Part shown: piece after piece, positions 1 through 8,730 of the stretch
Layout: the number at the start of each line of letters is the position of its first letter
Numbering within the stretch: position 1 is the stretch's first letter
Assembly (NCBI RefSeq): GCF_007827695.1
Contig: NZ_VITA01000004.1
Location: 361,902-425,901, forward strand
Direction: 5' to 3'
DNA length: 64,000 nt
Source of the DNA: Sinorhizobium medicae
Lineage (GTDB): Bacteria > Pseudomonadota > Alphaproteobacteria > Rhizobiales > Rhizobiaceae
Made by a program: the position numbers and the translations under genes
Notes under the pieces: model-generated
Database searches by the model: none
What the model saw: only the letters and a program-made list of their open reading frames with translations
What the model was told of the DNA's origin: nothing

Positions 1-762
1 GAGCGCACGGGCGTTGCGCTCGCGCGCATTCGCCTTGTTCCACTGGTAATGATAGTGGAAGACGATGGCGATGACATCGTAGAAGTCGATGATGAAGCGG
101 TTGCTCGACGACTTGTGCACCAGCAGGTGGAGGCGTTCGTCGAGTTCGGAAAATTCCCCGTAACGCTCGTCGATGGCGGCGAGGATCTCGCGGTGCACCG
201 CCTCGATCGTCCTCAGTTCCTCCCAGGCCGGATCCTCTTCGGGAAGGGAGACGAATCGGGCGGCCGAACGCAGCTCGAACATCTCCCTCACTTCCGTCAG
301 TTCGAGCGCGAACTCGCGCGTGAACCCTTTCAGGACCCAATGACTGTTCGGCCGCTTCTCGATCAGGCCGAACCGGCTGAAGCGGATCAGGAATTCGCGA
401 ACGCTGGTGGTCCCCGTGCCGATCTCGCGCGCAAGCTCCAGTTCGTTGATCTGCATGCCGGGCTCGGCGCCGCCCGCAAGAATCCGGCGCATAAAGCTGC
501 GCTCGATCCTCTCGGCGAGTGAATCGGTCTCCTCGCTCGGAAAATAGTCCGAGGGCTCAGGGTTTCGGAGCACTGTCTTGCTGCGCTTGTCCCAGGCAAT
601 CAGGCTCAGTTCCTCGCAGCGCGTCAGTATGGCGCGAACGGTCGTACGGCTGACGCCGAGCGCCTGGCCCAGCTCCGGTTCGGAAGGAAGAGTGGCGGTC
701 TCTGCGAACAGCTCGAGGCAGCGGTTGAAAGCATCCTTGAATACGGTGTTCTGCTTCGCCAT
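1..762 (-). CDS. GntR-family (FCD-type) transcriptional regulator, partial
   Basis: The frame reads from an ATG at 762 down to the left edge of the window without a stop (254 codons seen), so the C-terminus is missing. The N-terminal third has a winged helix-turn-helix with the GntR signature (GQALGVSRTTVRAIL). The rest is rich in helices and carries the FCD-type motif LTEVREMFELRSAARF, as in FadR/UxuR-like regulators that sense sugar acids or other small organic acids. It is divergent from the UxaA-ABC operon and separated from it by 165 bp containing an inverted repeat (854-885), so it is probably the local repressor of that operon and of itself. The ligand cannot be read from the sequence. 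Confidence 0.85.
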   Translation of the reverse strand, partial: MAKQNTVFKDAFNRCLELFAETATLPSEPELGQALGVSRTTVRAILTRCEELSLIAWDKRSKTVLRNPEPSDYFPSEETDSLAERIERSFMRRILAGGAEPGMQINELELAREIGTGTTSVREFLIRFSRFGLIEKRPNSHWVLKGFTREFALELTEVREMFELRSAARFVSLPEEDPAWEELRTIEAVHREILAAIDERYGEFSELDERLHLLVHKSSSNRFIIDFYDVIAIVFHYHYQWNKANARERNARAL

Positions 763-846
763 GGCTGGGTCTGTCCCGTTTCGGGTTGGTCGTGAAGGCA
801 GTCGAAGCTTTCGTTCGGCAACGACCCGCCAGAGCCATAATAGCCA

Positions 847-875
847 TTGACGAACTTCTGTCTATTGTAGATAAA
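847..875 (+). promoter_or_regulatory. sigma-70-type promoter of the sugar operon
   Basis: TTGACG at 847-852 and GATAAA at 870-875 are separated by exactly 17 bp and point toward the UxaA gene 53 bp further on. The spacer and -10 lie inside the inverted repeat at 854-885, so a bound repressor would block polymerase. Assignment is by sequence pattern only. Confidence 0.5.
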
Positions 876-885
876 AGACAGAAGT
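854..885. promoter_or_regulatory. inverted-repeat operator, probably of the divergent GntR regulator
   Basis: ACTTCTGTCT (854-863) and AGACAGAAGT (876-885) are perfect reverse complements separated by 12 bp, with a smaller TCTA/TAGA pair inside. The repeat lies in the 165 bp gap between divergent regulator and operon and overlaps the proposed promoter. This is what an autoregulating GntR repressor site would look like, though the spacing is wider than most FadR-type sites. Confidence 0.6.
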
Positions 886-927
886 GATGCCCGCCCAGAT
901 TGGGGAAACGTTCGGGAGGAGTTTGAT

Positions 928-2433
928 TTGCCCGCACCGTCATCGATTCTTCTTTCAACTGACGACAACGTCGTCGTCGCCACCGCGGCGATCGCGCCGG
1001 GTGACAGGCTGGTCGGCGAAGTATCCGCAGTCGCGCGGATAGAGCCGGGCCACAAGGCCGCGGTCCGCGCGATCGAGGCAGGCGAGGCCGTGGTAAAATA
1101 TGGTCAGGCAATCGGCCGTGCCACCTCGCCCATTGCCCCTGGCGAACACGTCCATTCGCATAACCTCGCCTTCGATCAGGGTCGGCTGGCCATTGGCGCT
1201 CCCGTTCCGCCGGAGGCTGCGAGCGAGGCCGACAGGACGCGCACATTCCTCGGCTACCGCCGGGCGGACGGGCGTGCGGCTACGCGCAACTATATCGGCA
1301 TCGTCGCCAGCGTGAACTGTTCCACCACGGTCTGTCGCGCAATCGCCGATGAGGCGAACCGGCGCGTCCTGCCCAAGTATGAAGGCATCGACGGCTTCGT
1401 TCCGATCGTCCATGACCAGGGATGCGGCATGTCGTCCACCGGCGACGGAATGAAGAACCTGCACAGGACGCTCGCCGGCTATGCGCGCCACGCGAATTTC
1501 GGCGGCGTGCTGATGGTGGGGCTCGGTTGCGAGGTCAATCAGCTGACGCTCTACGGCCAGAGCGGAGCGGGGGCCGAGAAACGGCATTTCAACATTCAGG
1601 AGGCTGGCGGTTCGCGCCGCTCGGTGGAACGCGCCCTCGGCATTCTCGAGGAGATCGCGAAGGAGGTAGCGACAGCCCGGCGTGTGCCGATCCCGGTCAG
1701 CGAAATCATCGTCGGCCTGCAATGCGGTGGTTCGGACGGTCTGTCGGGCATCACCGCCAACCCGGCGCTCGGTGCGGCGGTCGATATACTTGCCGGCGCC
1801 GGCGGCACCGCCATCCTCTCCGAAACCTCCGAGATCTACGGGGCCGAGCATCTGCTGCGCAGCCGCGCGGTCAACGAGGCGGTCGCGGTCAAGCTGGACG
1901 GGCTGATCGCTTGGTGGGAAGATTATGTGGCGATGCATGGCGCATCGCTCGACAATAATCCTTCGCCGGGTAACAAGAGGGGCGGTTTGACGACGATCCT
2001 CGAAAAATCGCTGGGTGCCGTCGCCAAGGGCGGCCGATCGCCTTTGACGGCCGTTTATAATTACGCGGAACGCGTGACGGAGCCCGGCCTGGTTTTCATG
2101 GACACGCCCGGCTACGATCCGGTCTCGGCAACCGGCCAGGTCGCCGGCGGCGCCAACGTCATCGCGTTCACGACCGGACGCGGCAGCTGTTTCGGGTGTC
2201 GGCCGGCGCCATCGATCAAGCTCACCAGCAACACGGCGCTTTATCAGGCGATGGAAGAGGACATGGACATTGACTGCGGCATCATCGCATCGGGAGAAGC
2301 CACGATTGCAGGCATGGGCCGGGGGATCTTCGATCTGATCATAGAGACCGCCTCGGGCCGCAAGACCAAGAGCGAGCTTTTCGGCTACGGCGACAACGAG
2401 TTCGTGCCATGGCACCTGGGGGCAACGCTTTAG
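928..2433 (+). CDS. UxaA-family altronate/galactarate dehydratase-like protein
   Basis: The 501-residue protein has the full two-part structure of the altronate hydrolase family: an N-terminal SAF-like domain (about residues 1-90) and a long catalytic UxaA domain starting near RRADGRAATRNYIGIV (about 110-125). A cysteine-rich stretch, GRGSCFGCRPAPSIK, lies near the C-terminus. Family members dehydrate sugar acids such as D-altronate or galactarate to 2-keto-3-deoxy acids. The start is a TTG at 928 preceded by GGGAGGAG at a good distance; no ATG fits better. It is the first gene of the operon with the aldo/keto reductase and ABC importer, so its substrate is probably an aldonic acid made from the imported sugar. 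The exact substrate is not known. Confidence 0.85.
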   Translation: MPAPSSILLSTDDNVVVATAAIAPGDRLVGEVSAVARIEPGHKAAVRAIEAGEAVVKYGQAIGRATSPIAPGEHVHSHNLAFDQGRLAIGAPVPPEAASEADRTRTFLGYRRADGRAATRNYIGIVASVNCSTTVCRAIADEANRRVLPKYEGIDGFVPIVHDQGCGMSSTGDGMKNLHRTLAGYARHANFGGVLMVGLGCEVNQLTLYGQSGAGAEKRHFNIQEAGGSRRSVERALGILEEIAKEVATARRVPIPVSEIIVGLQCGGSDGLSGITANPALGAAVDILAGAGGTAILSETSEIYGAEHLLRSRAVNEAVAVKLDGLIAWWEDYVAMHGASLDNNPSPGNKRGGLTTILEKSLGAVAKGGRSPLTAVYNYAERVTEPGLVFMDTPGYDPVSATGQVAGGANVIAFTTGRGSCFGCRPAPSIKLTSNTALYQAMEEDMDIDCGIIASGEATIAGMGRGIFDLIIETASGRKTKSELFGYGDNEFVPWHLGATL

Positions 2434-2497
2434 GCGGGGAGATGCGGGGCAGCACCAGGCGTATTAAGGGCGCAATCCTTGGAGGAGGAGGCAAGGG

Positions 2498-3517
2498 ATG
2501 CAGACGAGAAGGATCGGACGGACCGCGCTTGCGGTGACCGAATACAGTTTCGGCACCGCCGGACTGGGAGGTCTCTACCGCGAATGCACCCGTGAAGCGG
2601 CAATGGCGACGCTCGACGCCGCCTGGGAAGCAGGGATCCGCTATTTCGACACCGCGCCGTTCTACGGGCTCGGCCTTGCCGAGCGGCGCGTCGGCGATTT
2701 CCTGCGCGACAAGCCGCGTAACAGCTTCGTGCTGTCGACGAAGGTCGGCCGCCTGCTTCATCCGGTGCCGGAGGACAAGGTTCCGGATTACACCTACGTC
2801 AAGCCGTTGAATTTCGACATCACCTATGACTACGGCTACGACGCAATCATGCGCTCGGTCGAAGTGAGCTATGCCCGCCTCGGCCTCAACCGCATCGACA
2901 TCCTCTATGTCCATGACATCGGCGGCTACACGCACGGAGCGGCGAAAAACAACGTTTATCTGGAGCAGCTGCTGGATTCCGGTCTGAAGGCGCTCGAAGA
3001 GCTGAAATCCAGCGGAGTCATCTCGGCCTACGGTCTCGGCGTAAACGAGGTGCCGGTCTGCCTCGATGTCATGCGTCAAGCTGAAATCGACTGCATCCTG
3101 CTTGCCGGTCGCTACACGCTCCTCGACCGCTCCGCGGTCGCCGATCTGCTGCCGCTCTGCGCGAAGAAGGGAACCTCGCTGGTCGTGGGCGGTGTCTTCA
3201 ACTCCGGCATTCTCGCAACCGGTCCGGTCGAGGGAGCACATTTCGATTACATGCCGGCGACGGAGGAGGTGCGCGCCAAGGTCGCGGCGATGGAGCGCAT
3301 CGCCGAGAAGCGCGGCACGCCGCTCGCCGCGCAGGCCATGCAGTTTCCGCTGGCCCGGCCGGAAGTCGCCTCCGTCCTGCTCGGAACCGCAAAACCGGCC
3401 AGCCTCAAACGAAACATGGAGCTGCTGCGCTTCGAAATCGCGCCCGACGATTACGCCGCCTTCGAGCCTCACACGCTTGTTGCGCCCGAACTCGGGCCGG
3501 AGGCGGTAAGGGCCTGA
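2498..3517 (+). CDS. aldo/keto reductase (sugar 1-dehydrogenase type)
   Basis: A 339-residue aldo/keto reductase with the complete catalytic tetrad visible: Asp51 and Tyr56 in YFDTAPFYGLGLAERR, Lys82 in LSTKVG and His139 in ILYVHD. Sequence style (NRIDILYVHDIGG, a C-terminal LGTAKPASLKRN loop) resembles the L-fucose dehydrogenase / D-threo-aldose 1-dehydrogenase branch, which oxidises aldoses with NAD(P)+ to lactones. It follows the UxaA gene by 64 bp with AGGAGGAGG before ATG 2498. In this operon it would make the aldonolactone whose acid form feeds the dehydratase. No lactonase gene is seen nearby, so that step would be spontaneous or encoded elsewhere. Branch assignment is an inference. 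Confidence 0.85.
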   Translation: MQTRRIGRTALAVTEYSFGTAGLGGLYRECTREAAMATLDAAWEAGIRYFDTAPFYGLGLAERRVGDFLRDKPRNSFVLSTKVGRLLHPVPEDKVPDYTYVKPLNFDITYDYGYDAIMRSVEVSYARLGLNRIDILYVHDIGGYTHGAAKNNVYLEQLLDSGLKALEELKSSGVISAYGLGVNEVPVCLDVMRQAEIDCILLAGRYTLLDRSAVADLLPLCAKKGTSLVVGGVFNSGILATGPVEGAHFDYMPATEEVRAKVAAMERIAEKRGTPLAAQAMQFPLARPEVASVLLGTAKPASLKRNMELLRFEIAPDDYAAFEPHTLVAPELGPEAVRA

Positions 3518-3626
3518 TCCCCGACGCCTTCGTGGAGAGACGTTCATTTCATAAGCACCGGACCGCATGCACCTGGCGGTCCGTCTCGATAAACGGAACG
3601 AGGTGTGATTTAAGAGGAGAACCCTG

Positions 3627-4616
3627 ATGAGCATAGCCAAGCGCATTCTTTCCCGCCGGGCCTTCAATGCCCTGGCCGGCGCCGCATTCGTTGCAGCAAT
3701 GATGCCTGCGACCTCTTTCGCGCAGGACGTCACGATTCCGATCATCGTCAAGGACACCACGTCCTTCTATTGGCAGATCGTCCTTGCGGGCGCGCGCGCC
3801 GCCGGCAAGGACCTCGGCGTCAATGTGCCGGAACTCGGAGCCCAGTCGGAAGCGGACATCAACGGCCAGATCACCATCCTCGAAAACGCCGTCGCGAGTG
3901 CCCCGGCAGCAGTTGTGATCGCTCCGACGGAGTTCAAGGCACTCGGCAAGCCTGTCGACGAGGCCGCCAAATCGGTTCCGGTGATCGGCATCGATTCAGG
4001 CGCCGATTCCAAGGCGTTCACCTCGTTCCTGACGACCGACAATGTCCAAGGCGGGCGCATCGCCGCCGACGGCCTCGCGGCTGCAATCAAGGAGGCGACC
4101 GGAAAGGAAGAGGGTGAAATCGCGATCATCACCAGCCTGCCGGGCGTCGGCTCGCTCGATCAGCGCCGCGAAGGTTTTCTCGATCAGATCAAGACGAAAT
4201 ATCCCGGTCTGAAAGTCGTCGCCGACAAATATGCCGACGGTCAGGCAACGACCGGTCTCAATATCATGACCGACCTGATCACAGCCAACCCCAACCTCGT
4301 CGGCGTTTTCGCATCCAATCTGATCATGGCGCAGGGCGTCGGCCAGGCGATCGCCGAGAACAAGCTCGGCGACGAGATCAAGGTGATAGGTTTCGACAGC
4401 GACGAAAAGACGGTGGGTTTCCTCAAGGAGGGCGTGCTGGCCGGCCTCGTCGTCCAGGATCCCTATCGCATGGGCTATGACGGCGTGAAGACGGCCTTGG
4501 CAGTCTCCAAGGGCGAGAAGGTCGAAGCCAATGTCGACACCGGCGCGAACCTGGTCACCAAGGCCAATATGAGCGAGCCGAAGATCGACGCGCTCTTGAA
4601 CCCGAAGGTCAACTGA
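3627..4616 (+). CDS. periplasmic sugar-binding protein of ABC importer (RbsB type)
   Basis: The 329-residue precursor has a basic N-terminus, a hydrophobic core and a likely signal peptidase I site after Ala32 (ATSFA/QDV). The mature part is a Peripla_BP_4 (ribose/galactose-binding) fold: IVKDTTSFYWQIVLAGARAA at the start, then GIDSGAD and VIGFDSDEKTVGFLKEG at the hinge regions. It binds the sugar in the periplasm and delivers it to the permease encoded downstream. It is preceded by a 109 bp gap after the aldo/keto reductase, with AGAGGAG before ATG 3627. The ligand is not predictable, but the neighbouring enzymes favour an aldose. Confidence 0.9.
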   Translation: MSIAKRILSRRAFNALAGAAFVAAMMPATSFAQDVTIPIIVKDTTSFYWQIVLAGARAAGKDLGVNVPELGAQSEADINGQITILENAVASAPAAVVIAPTEFKALGKPVDEAAKSVPVIGIDSGADSKAFTSFLTTDNVQGGRIAADGLAAAIKEATGKEEGEIAIITSLPGVGSLDQRREGFLDQIKTKYPGLKVVADKYADGQATTGLNIMTDLITANPNLVGVFASNLIMAQGVGQAIAENKLGDEIKVIGFDSDEKTVGFLKEGVLAGLVVQDPYRMGYDGVKTALAVSKGEKVEANVDTGANLVTKANMSEPKIDALLNPKVN

Positions 4617-4730
4617 CGAAAAGGAAATGCGCGGCGCTGTACGGCAGAGTCGCGCTTTCTTCCGCAATTCAAGAAACTCCGCAACGGCCGGGAGGGCCGG
4701 CCGCTGTGATCCGGAGTGGAGGAGACTGCG

Positions 4731-6284
4731 ATGATAGGGCTTCAAGAGGTCAGCCATCGCCATGACGATCAGGTGAGGGCGGCAGGCAGCCATCCCGTTC
4801 CGAAGGGTGAGCCCATTCTGGAGCTGCGCGGCCTGCAGAAAAACTACGGTGCGGTAGAGGCGCTGAAACCCGCGAACATGACCTTCCTCTCGGGCGAGGT
4901 ACACGCGATCGTCGGCGAGAATGGAGCCGGCAAATCGACGCTCATCAAGCTCCTGACCGGGGTCATTGCCCGCAGTGCCGGAGAGGTCCGCTGGTGCGGT
5001 GAAACGGTCGAGCTCGCCACGCCCAACGAGGCGATCGCGCGCGGCATCAACGCGGTTCATCAGGAGGTGGTTCTATGCCCCCATTTGAGCGTTGCGGCGA
5101 ACATGTTCCTGGGCGACGAGATGAGCCGGCGCGGGGTGATGCGCAAGCGTGCGATGACCGATGCGGCCCAGGGCGTGCTCGACGACCTCGGTTTCAATCT
5201 TCCGGCAAATGCCGAACTAGGCAGCCTGACGATCGGCCAGCAGCAGCTGGTCGCAACCGCGCGGGCGGCGATGCGCGGCACGCAGTTTCTCATCTTCGAC
5301 GAGCCAACCGCCTATCTCACACGACAGGAGTCCGCCCAGCTGTTCCGCCTCATTCGCCGGCTGCAGAGCGAAGGCGTGACGATCGTTTATATCAGCCACC
5401 GGTTGGAAGAAGTGTTCGAGCTCGCCGACCGGGTTTCGGTGCTGCGCGACGGCACGCATGTCGGCACGCGCGCAATTTCCGAGACGAACGAAACCGAACT
5501 GATCGCCCTGATGATCAACCGTTCGATCGAGCAGATCTATCACAAGGAGCATTTCGAACGGGGCGAAACGATCGTCGAGACGCGCGGCCTGTCCGGCCCC
5601 GGTTTTCGCGAGATATCGCTTTCGGTCAGGGCCGGTGAAATCGTCGGTCTCTACGGTCTGATCGGCGCCGGCCGGAGCGAATTCGCACTCGGCCTTTACG
5701 GGCGCAATCCGGTGAGTGGCGGAGAGATATTCTGGCAGGGCCGCAAGACCGCCATAGCCAACGAGCGGGATGCGATGGAACTCGGGATCGCGCTGGCGCC
5801 GGAGAGCCGGCGCGACCAGGGCTTGTGCCTCAACCTGCCGATCGGCCTCAACATCAACTTGCCCGTTTTCAAGAGGCTGACACGCGGCTTGACGATTAAC
5901 CGCGCCGAGGAGGCCTCCAATGCCGACCGTCAGATCAGAGACCTAAATATCAAGACGCCGTCGCGGCGCGTGCTCGCCTCCGCCATGTCCGGAGGCAACC
6001 AGCAGAAGATCGTGATCGGCAGATGGCTGAGCCATGGCGCAAAGCTCTTCATCTTCGATGAGCCGACCGTCGGTGTCGACGTCGGCACCAAGGCGGAAAT
6101 CTACCGGCTCTTTGCGCGGCTTCTGGAGAATGGTGCGGGGATCATCCTGATCTCCTCCTATCTGCCGGAGGTCTATGAGCTTGCCGACCGTCTGCACGTG
6201 TTCAGGCAGGGGCGGCTTGTGGCGAGCCACGATTACCGTGGCGCTAGCCATGAGGAAGTACTCGCGCAGGCGATCAATGCCTGA
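4731..6284 (+). CDS. sugar ABC importer ATP-binding protein (RbsA/MglA type)
   Basis: A double-ATPase of the ribose/galactose importer family (517 residues). The first domain has Walker A GENGAGKST, signature TIGQQQLVATARA and Walker B FLIFDEPTAYL. The second has the degenerate P-loop GLIGAGRSE usual in the second half of this family, signature MSGGNQQKIVIGRWL and LFIFDEPTVGVDV. A GTG at 4716 is in frame, but GGAGGAG at 4718-4724 is correctly spaced only for ATG 4731, so I use 4731. It energises the permease encoded downstream. Confidence 0.9.
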   Translation: MIGLQEVSHRHDDQVRAAGSHPVPKGEPILELRGLQKNYGAVEALKPANMTFLSGEVHAIVGENGAGKSTLIKLLTGVIARSAGEVRWCGETVELATPNEAIARGINAVHQEVVLCPHLSVAANMFLGDEMSRRGVMRKRAMTDAAQGVLDDLGFNLPANAELGSLTIGQQQLVATARAAMRGTQFLIFDEPTAYLTRQESAQLFRLIRRLQSEGVTIVYISHRLEEVFELADRVSVLRDGTHVGTRAISETNETELIALMINRSIEQIYHKEHFERGETIVETRGLSGPGFREISLSVRAGEIVGLYGLIGAGRSEFALGLYGRNPVSGGEIFWQGRKTAIANERDAMELGIALAPESRRDQGLCLNLPIGLNINLPVFKRLTRGLTINRAEEASNADRQIRDLNIKTPSRRVLASAMSGGNQQKIVIGRWLSHGAKLFIFDEPTVGVDVGTKAEIYRLFARLLENGAGIILISSYLPEVYELADRLHVFRQGRLVASHDYRGASHEEVLAQAINA

Positions 6285-6320
6285 TCGGCCCGAGGAAAAC
6301 CACAGCAGGGGAGGAAAACT

Positions 6321-7295
6321 ATGAGTGTGGAAACCGTCGAAAGCGCGGGACCGAGGCCGAAGAAAGGCGTCAGCATCCTGTTCGGCCTGACGCTTCTGGG
6401 ATTGCTGCTTGCTCTCTGGCTGGCTTTGGGTGTATCGACCCAGGCTTTCTGGACGCCGAACAACATCAGCAACCTTCTGCGCCAGGGCGCGATGACCGCT
6501 ATTCTCGCCGTCGGCCAGACCTTCGTCATCATTACCGCGGGAATCGACCTGTCGGTCGGCGCTGTGGTCGGTTTTACCAGCGTTATCGTCGCCTGGCTGC
6601 TCGCGGCAGGCGTTCCGCTCTGGCTCGCGATCATCGCGACGCTGGCGATCGGGGTGCTGATCGGCGCCTTTCATGCCTTCGGCATCGTTCGCATGGGGCT
6701 GCCGCCCTTCATCATCACGCTGGCGACGCTGACATCGCTTCGCGGCATAGGTCTCCTGATCACCAATGGCTCGACGATCTCGATCACCCACGATGCCTTC
6801 ACCACGTTCTCGCGCGCCGATTTCCTCGGAGTTCCCAGTCTTTTCTGGATGGTGATCGTCGTTGCCATTCCGGCTTTCGTCTTTCTGCATCTGAGCCGCT
6901 TCGGGCGCTATCTTTTCGCGGTCGGCTCCAATCGCGAGGCGGCGCGCCTCTCCGGCGTCAACGTCGACCGTACGATCTATCTCGCCTACATCCTGTCATC
7001 GACCTGCGCCGCCTTTGTCGGGTTGCTGCTCGCCTCGCGCATCGGCATCGGCAACGCCACGCAAGCCGAAGGATGGGAGCTGCAGGCGATCGCGTCCTCG
7101 GTCATCGGCGGCACGAGCCTTTTTGGTGCCGTCGGCTCGGTTCACGGCCCCCTTCTCGGCGCCTTCATTCTCGCCACGATCAACAACGGCGCCAACCTCC
7201 TGAACGTCAACTCCTTCTGGCAGCGCATCATCACGGGCCTGCTGATCATCGTCATCGTCTATTTCGACCAGTTGCGGCGGCGGGGCGCGCGATGA
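6321..7295 (+). CDS. sugar ABC importer permease (RbsC type)
   Basis: A 324-residue, strongly hydrophobic protein with about nine to ten membrane spans, matching the BPD_transp_2 (RbsC) family. Hallmarks are the GQTFVIITAGIDLSVGA segment, the conserved loop GSNREAARLSGVNVDR that contacts the ATPase, and ASSVIGGTSLFGAVGSVHG near the C-terminus. It starts at ATG 6321 behind AGGGGAGG, 36 bp after the ATPase gene, and one permease of this type normally forms the homodimeric channel. It completes the importer with the binding protein and RbsA-type ATPase. Confidence 0.9.
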   Translation: MSVETVESAGPRPKKGVSILFGLTLLGLLLALWLALGVSTQAFWTPNNISNLLRQGAMTAILAVGQTFVIITAGIDLSVGAVVGFTSVIVAWLLAAGVPLWLAIIATLAIGVLIGAFHAFGIVRMGLPPFIITLATLTSLRGIGLLITNGSTISITHDAFTTFSRADFLGVPSLFWMVIVVAIPAFVFLHLSRFGRYLFAVGSNREAARLSGVNVDRTIYLAYILSSTCAAFVGLLLASRIGIGNATQAEGWELQAIASSVIGGTSLFGAVGSVHGPLLGAFILATINNGANLLNVNSFWQRIITGLLIIVIVYFDQLRRRGAR

Positions 7296-7341
7296 TGGCC
7301 GCCCGCCCGCACCCGGCCGCAAGCAAACTTCGGAGCACCAC

Positions 7342-8358
7342 GTGAAAGCCGTCCTATGTTCAGAGCCGGGCCACATCGCCCTTGTCGCCCGCGATGCGCC
7401 TGAGGCACCGCCGCCCGGCTCGGTGCGCCTTGCCGTCAGCCGCGTCGGCATCTGCGGCACCGATTATCATATCTTCGAGGGCAAGCACCCCTTTCTCGAA
7501 TATCCGCGCGTGATGGGCCACGAAATCTCGGCGAGAGTGATCGAGGGCGGTCCCGGCACCCGGCTCACGCCGGGAACGCTCGTCGTCGTCAACCCCTATC
7601 TCTCCTGCGGAACTTGCAGCGCCTGCCGCAAAGGCAAGCCGAACTGCTGCACGGCGATCCGCGTTCTCGGCGTCCACACCGACGGCGCGTTCTGTGAAGA
7701 AATAGTCATGCCCGAACAGAACCTTTATCCGGCTGATGGCCTGTCGCCCGAAGCCGCCGCCGCCGTCGAGTTCCTGGCCATCGGCGCGCACGCCGTCCGG
7801 CGTTCGGCGGTAGGCAAAGACGTCCGTTCGCTGGTGATCGGTGCCGGGCCGATCGGACTTGGTACGGCCGTCTTTTCCCGGATCGCCGGTCATGACGTCA
7901 GGCTGCTCGACACGAGCGTGGAGCGACTGGCCTTCGCCGCCGAAAAGCTCGGCTTCTCCCCTGGCATCCTCGCGGGTGACGATGCGGCGCTTGCGCAGGC
8001 AACCGGCGGGGATGGTTTCGACGTCGTCTTCGACGCCACCGGCAGCGCCCGGTCCATGGAACGGGCATTTGCCCACGTCGCCCATGGCGGAACGCTGGTC
8101 TTCGTCAGCGTGGTCAAGGAAGAGATCCGCTTCTCGGATCCCGAATTCCACAAGCGGGAAATGACGCTTGTCGCAAGCCGCAACGCCACGCGCGAGGATT
8201 TCGATCACGTCATTCAGTCGCTTTCGGCGGGGCTCGTTCCGATCGAGGCGCTCGTCACACACCGCACAACGCTTGAGGACCTCGCCCATGACCTTCCGCG
8301 CTGGGCCCATGATAAGACGGGGCTCGTCAAGGCAGTAGTCGCGGTAAGCGCCTGCTAG
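7342..8358 (+). CDS. zinc-dependent alcohol/polyol dehydrogenase
   Basis: A medium-chain dehydrogenase of 338 residues. The catalytic zinc ligands are Cys38 (GICGTDYH) and His60-Glu61 (GHE); the structural zinc cysteines are Cys89, 92, 95 and 103 (CGTCSACRKGKPNCC). The Rossmann fingerprint is VIGAGPIGLG. This is the sorbitol/threonine/galactitol/idonate dehydrogenase type, which oxidises a secondary alcohol on a sugar or sugar acid using NAD(P)+. The start is GTG 7342, 46 bp after the permease gene, so it is probably the last gene of the operon. A role in the same sugar or sugar-acid pathway is inferred from position. Confidence 0.85.
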   Translation: MKAVLCSEPGHIALVARDAPEAPPPGSVRLAVSRVGICGTDYHIFEGKHPFLEYPRVMGHEISARVIEGGPGTRLTPGTLVVVNPYLSCGTCSACRKGKPNCCTAIRVLGVHTDGAFCEEIVMPEQNLYPADGLSPEAAAAVEFLAIGAHAVRRSAVGKDVRSLVIGAGPIGLGTAVFSRIAGHDVRLLDTSVERLAFAAEKLGFSPGILAGDDAALAQATGGDGFDVVFDATGSARSMERAFAHVAHGGTLVFVSVVKEEIRFSDPEFHKREMTLVASRNATREDFDHVIQSLSAGLVPIEALVTHRTTLEDLAHDLPRWAHDKTGLVKAVVAVSAC

Positions 8359-8445
8359 CCAGGCCGTCGCCATCGGCACCTGCTTGCCGCCGCATGCAGG
8401 GCGTCGATTTTGTCCGGCCATAGATCGAAGGGTAAAGGTATAGAC

Positions 8446-8730
8446 TTAACTTTCCGGGAGCTTGTCCGGCCACTGTTGCGCAGCGTGCAGGACACGAAGG
8501 ATGTGGACTGTCGTTTTGGCCACGGCATAGCCAGCGATATAAGGCGTGCCGGTAATCACAAGCTCGCGAGTCCCGGCAACCCTGCCGGGACGGTCACTTT
8601 CCGGAAATTCCCGCAGACGGCGTACAGCGGCCGCGATCCGTTCAGCGACTGCGGCGGAGGGATTATCGGCCGATGTGCGTGAAAATGCCGTCGCGGTCGA
8701 GGAGCGCGAAGGCGGACCATACGAGATCAC
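8446..8730 (-). pseudogene. ParE/RelE-type toxin gene with scrambled N-terminus
   Basis: The C-terminal two thirds read as a typical ParE/RelE toxin (RIAAAVRRLREFPES, RPGRVAGTRELVI, YIAGYAV, ILRVLHAAQQWP). The expected N-terminus (LVWSAFALLDRDGIFTHIG) is present but in another frame, which runs into TAA. The frames separate near 8672, at the codon for the last Ile of FTHI. The continuous frame from a GTG overlapping the antitoxin stop would instead give ISYGPPSRSSTATAFSRTS there. There is also an apparent two-residue shortening after AAVA. I therefore call it a frameshifted, probably inactive toxin gene. A sequencing error in the window could give the same picture. Confidence 0.7.

Noticed and set aside
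955..2415. Long minus-strand open frame (486 codons) opposite the UxaA gene
   Set aside because: It is the mirror of a high-GC coding frame; the plus-strand product has clear family motifs.
4716..4730. GTG 4716 as start of the sugar ABC ATPase
   Set aside because: The Shine-Dalgarno GGAGGAG lies inside that extension and is properly spaced only for ATG 4731.
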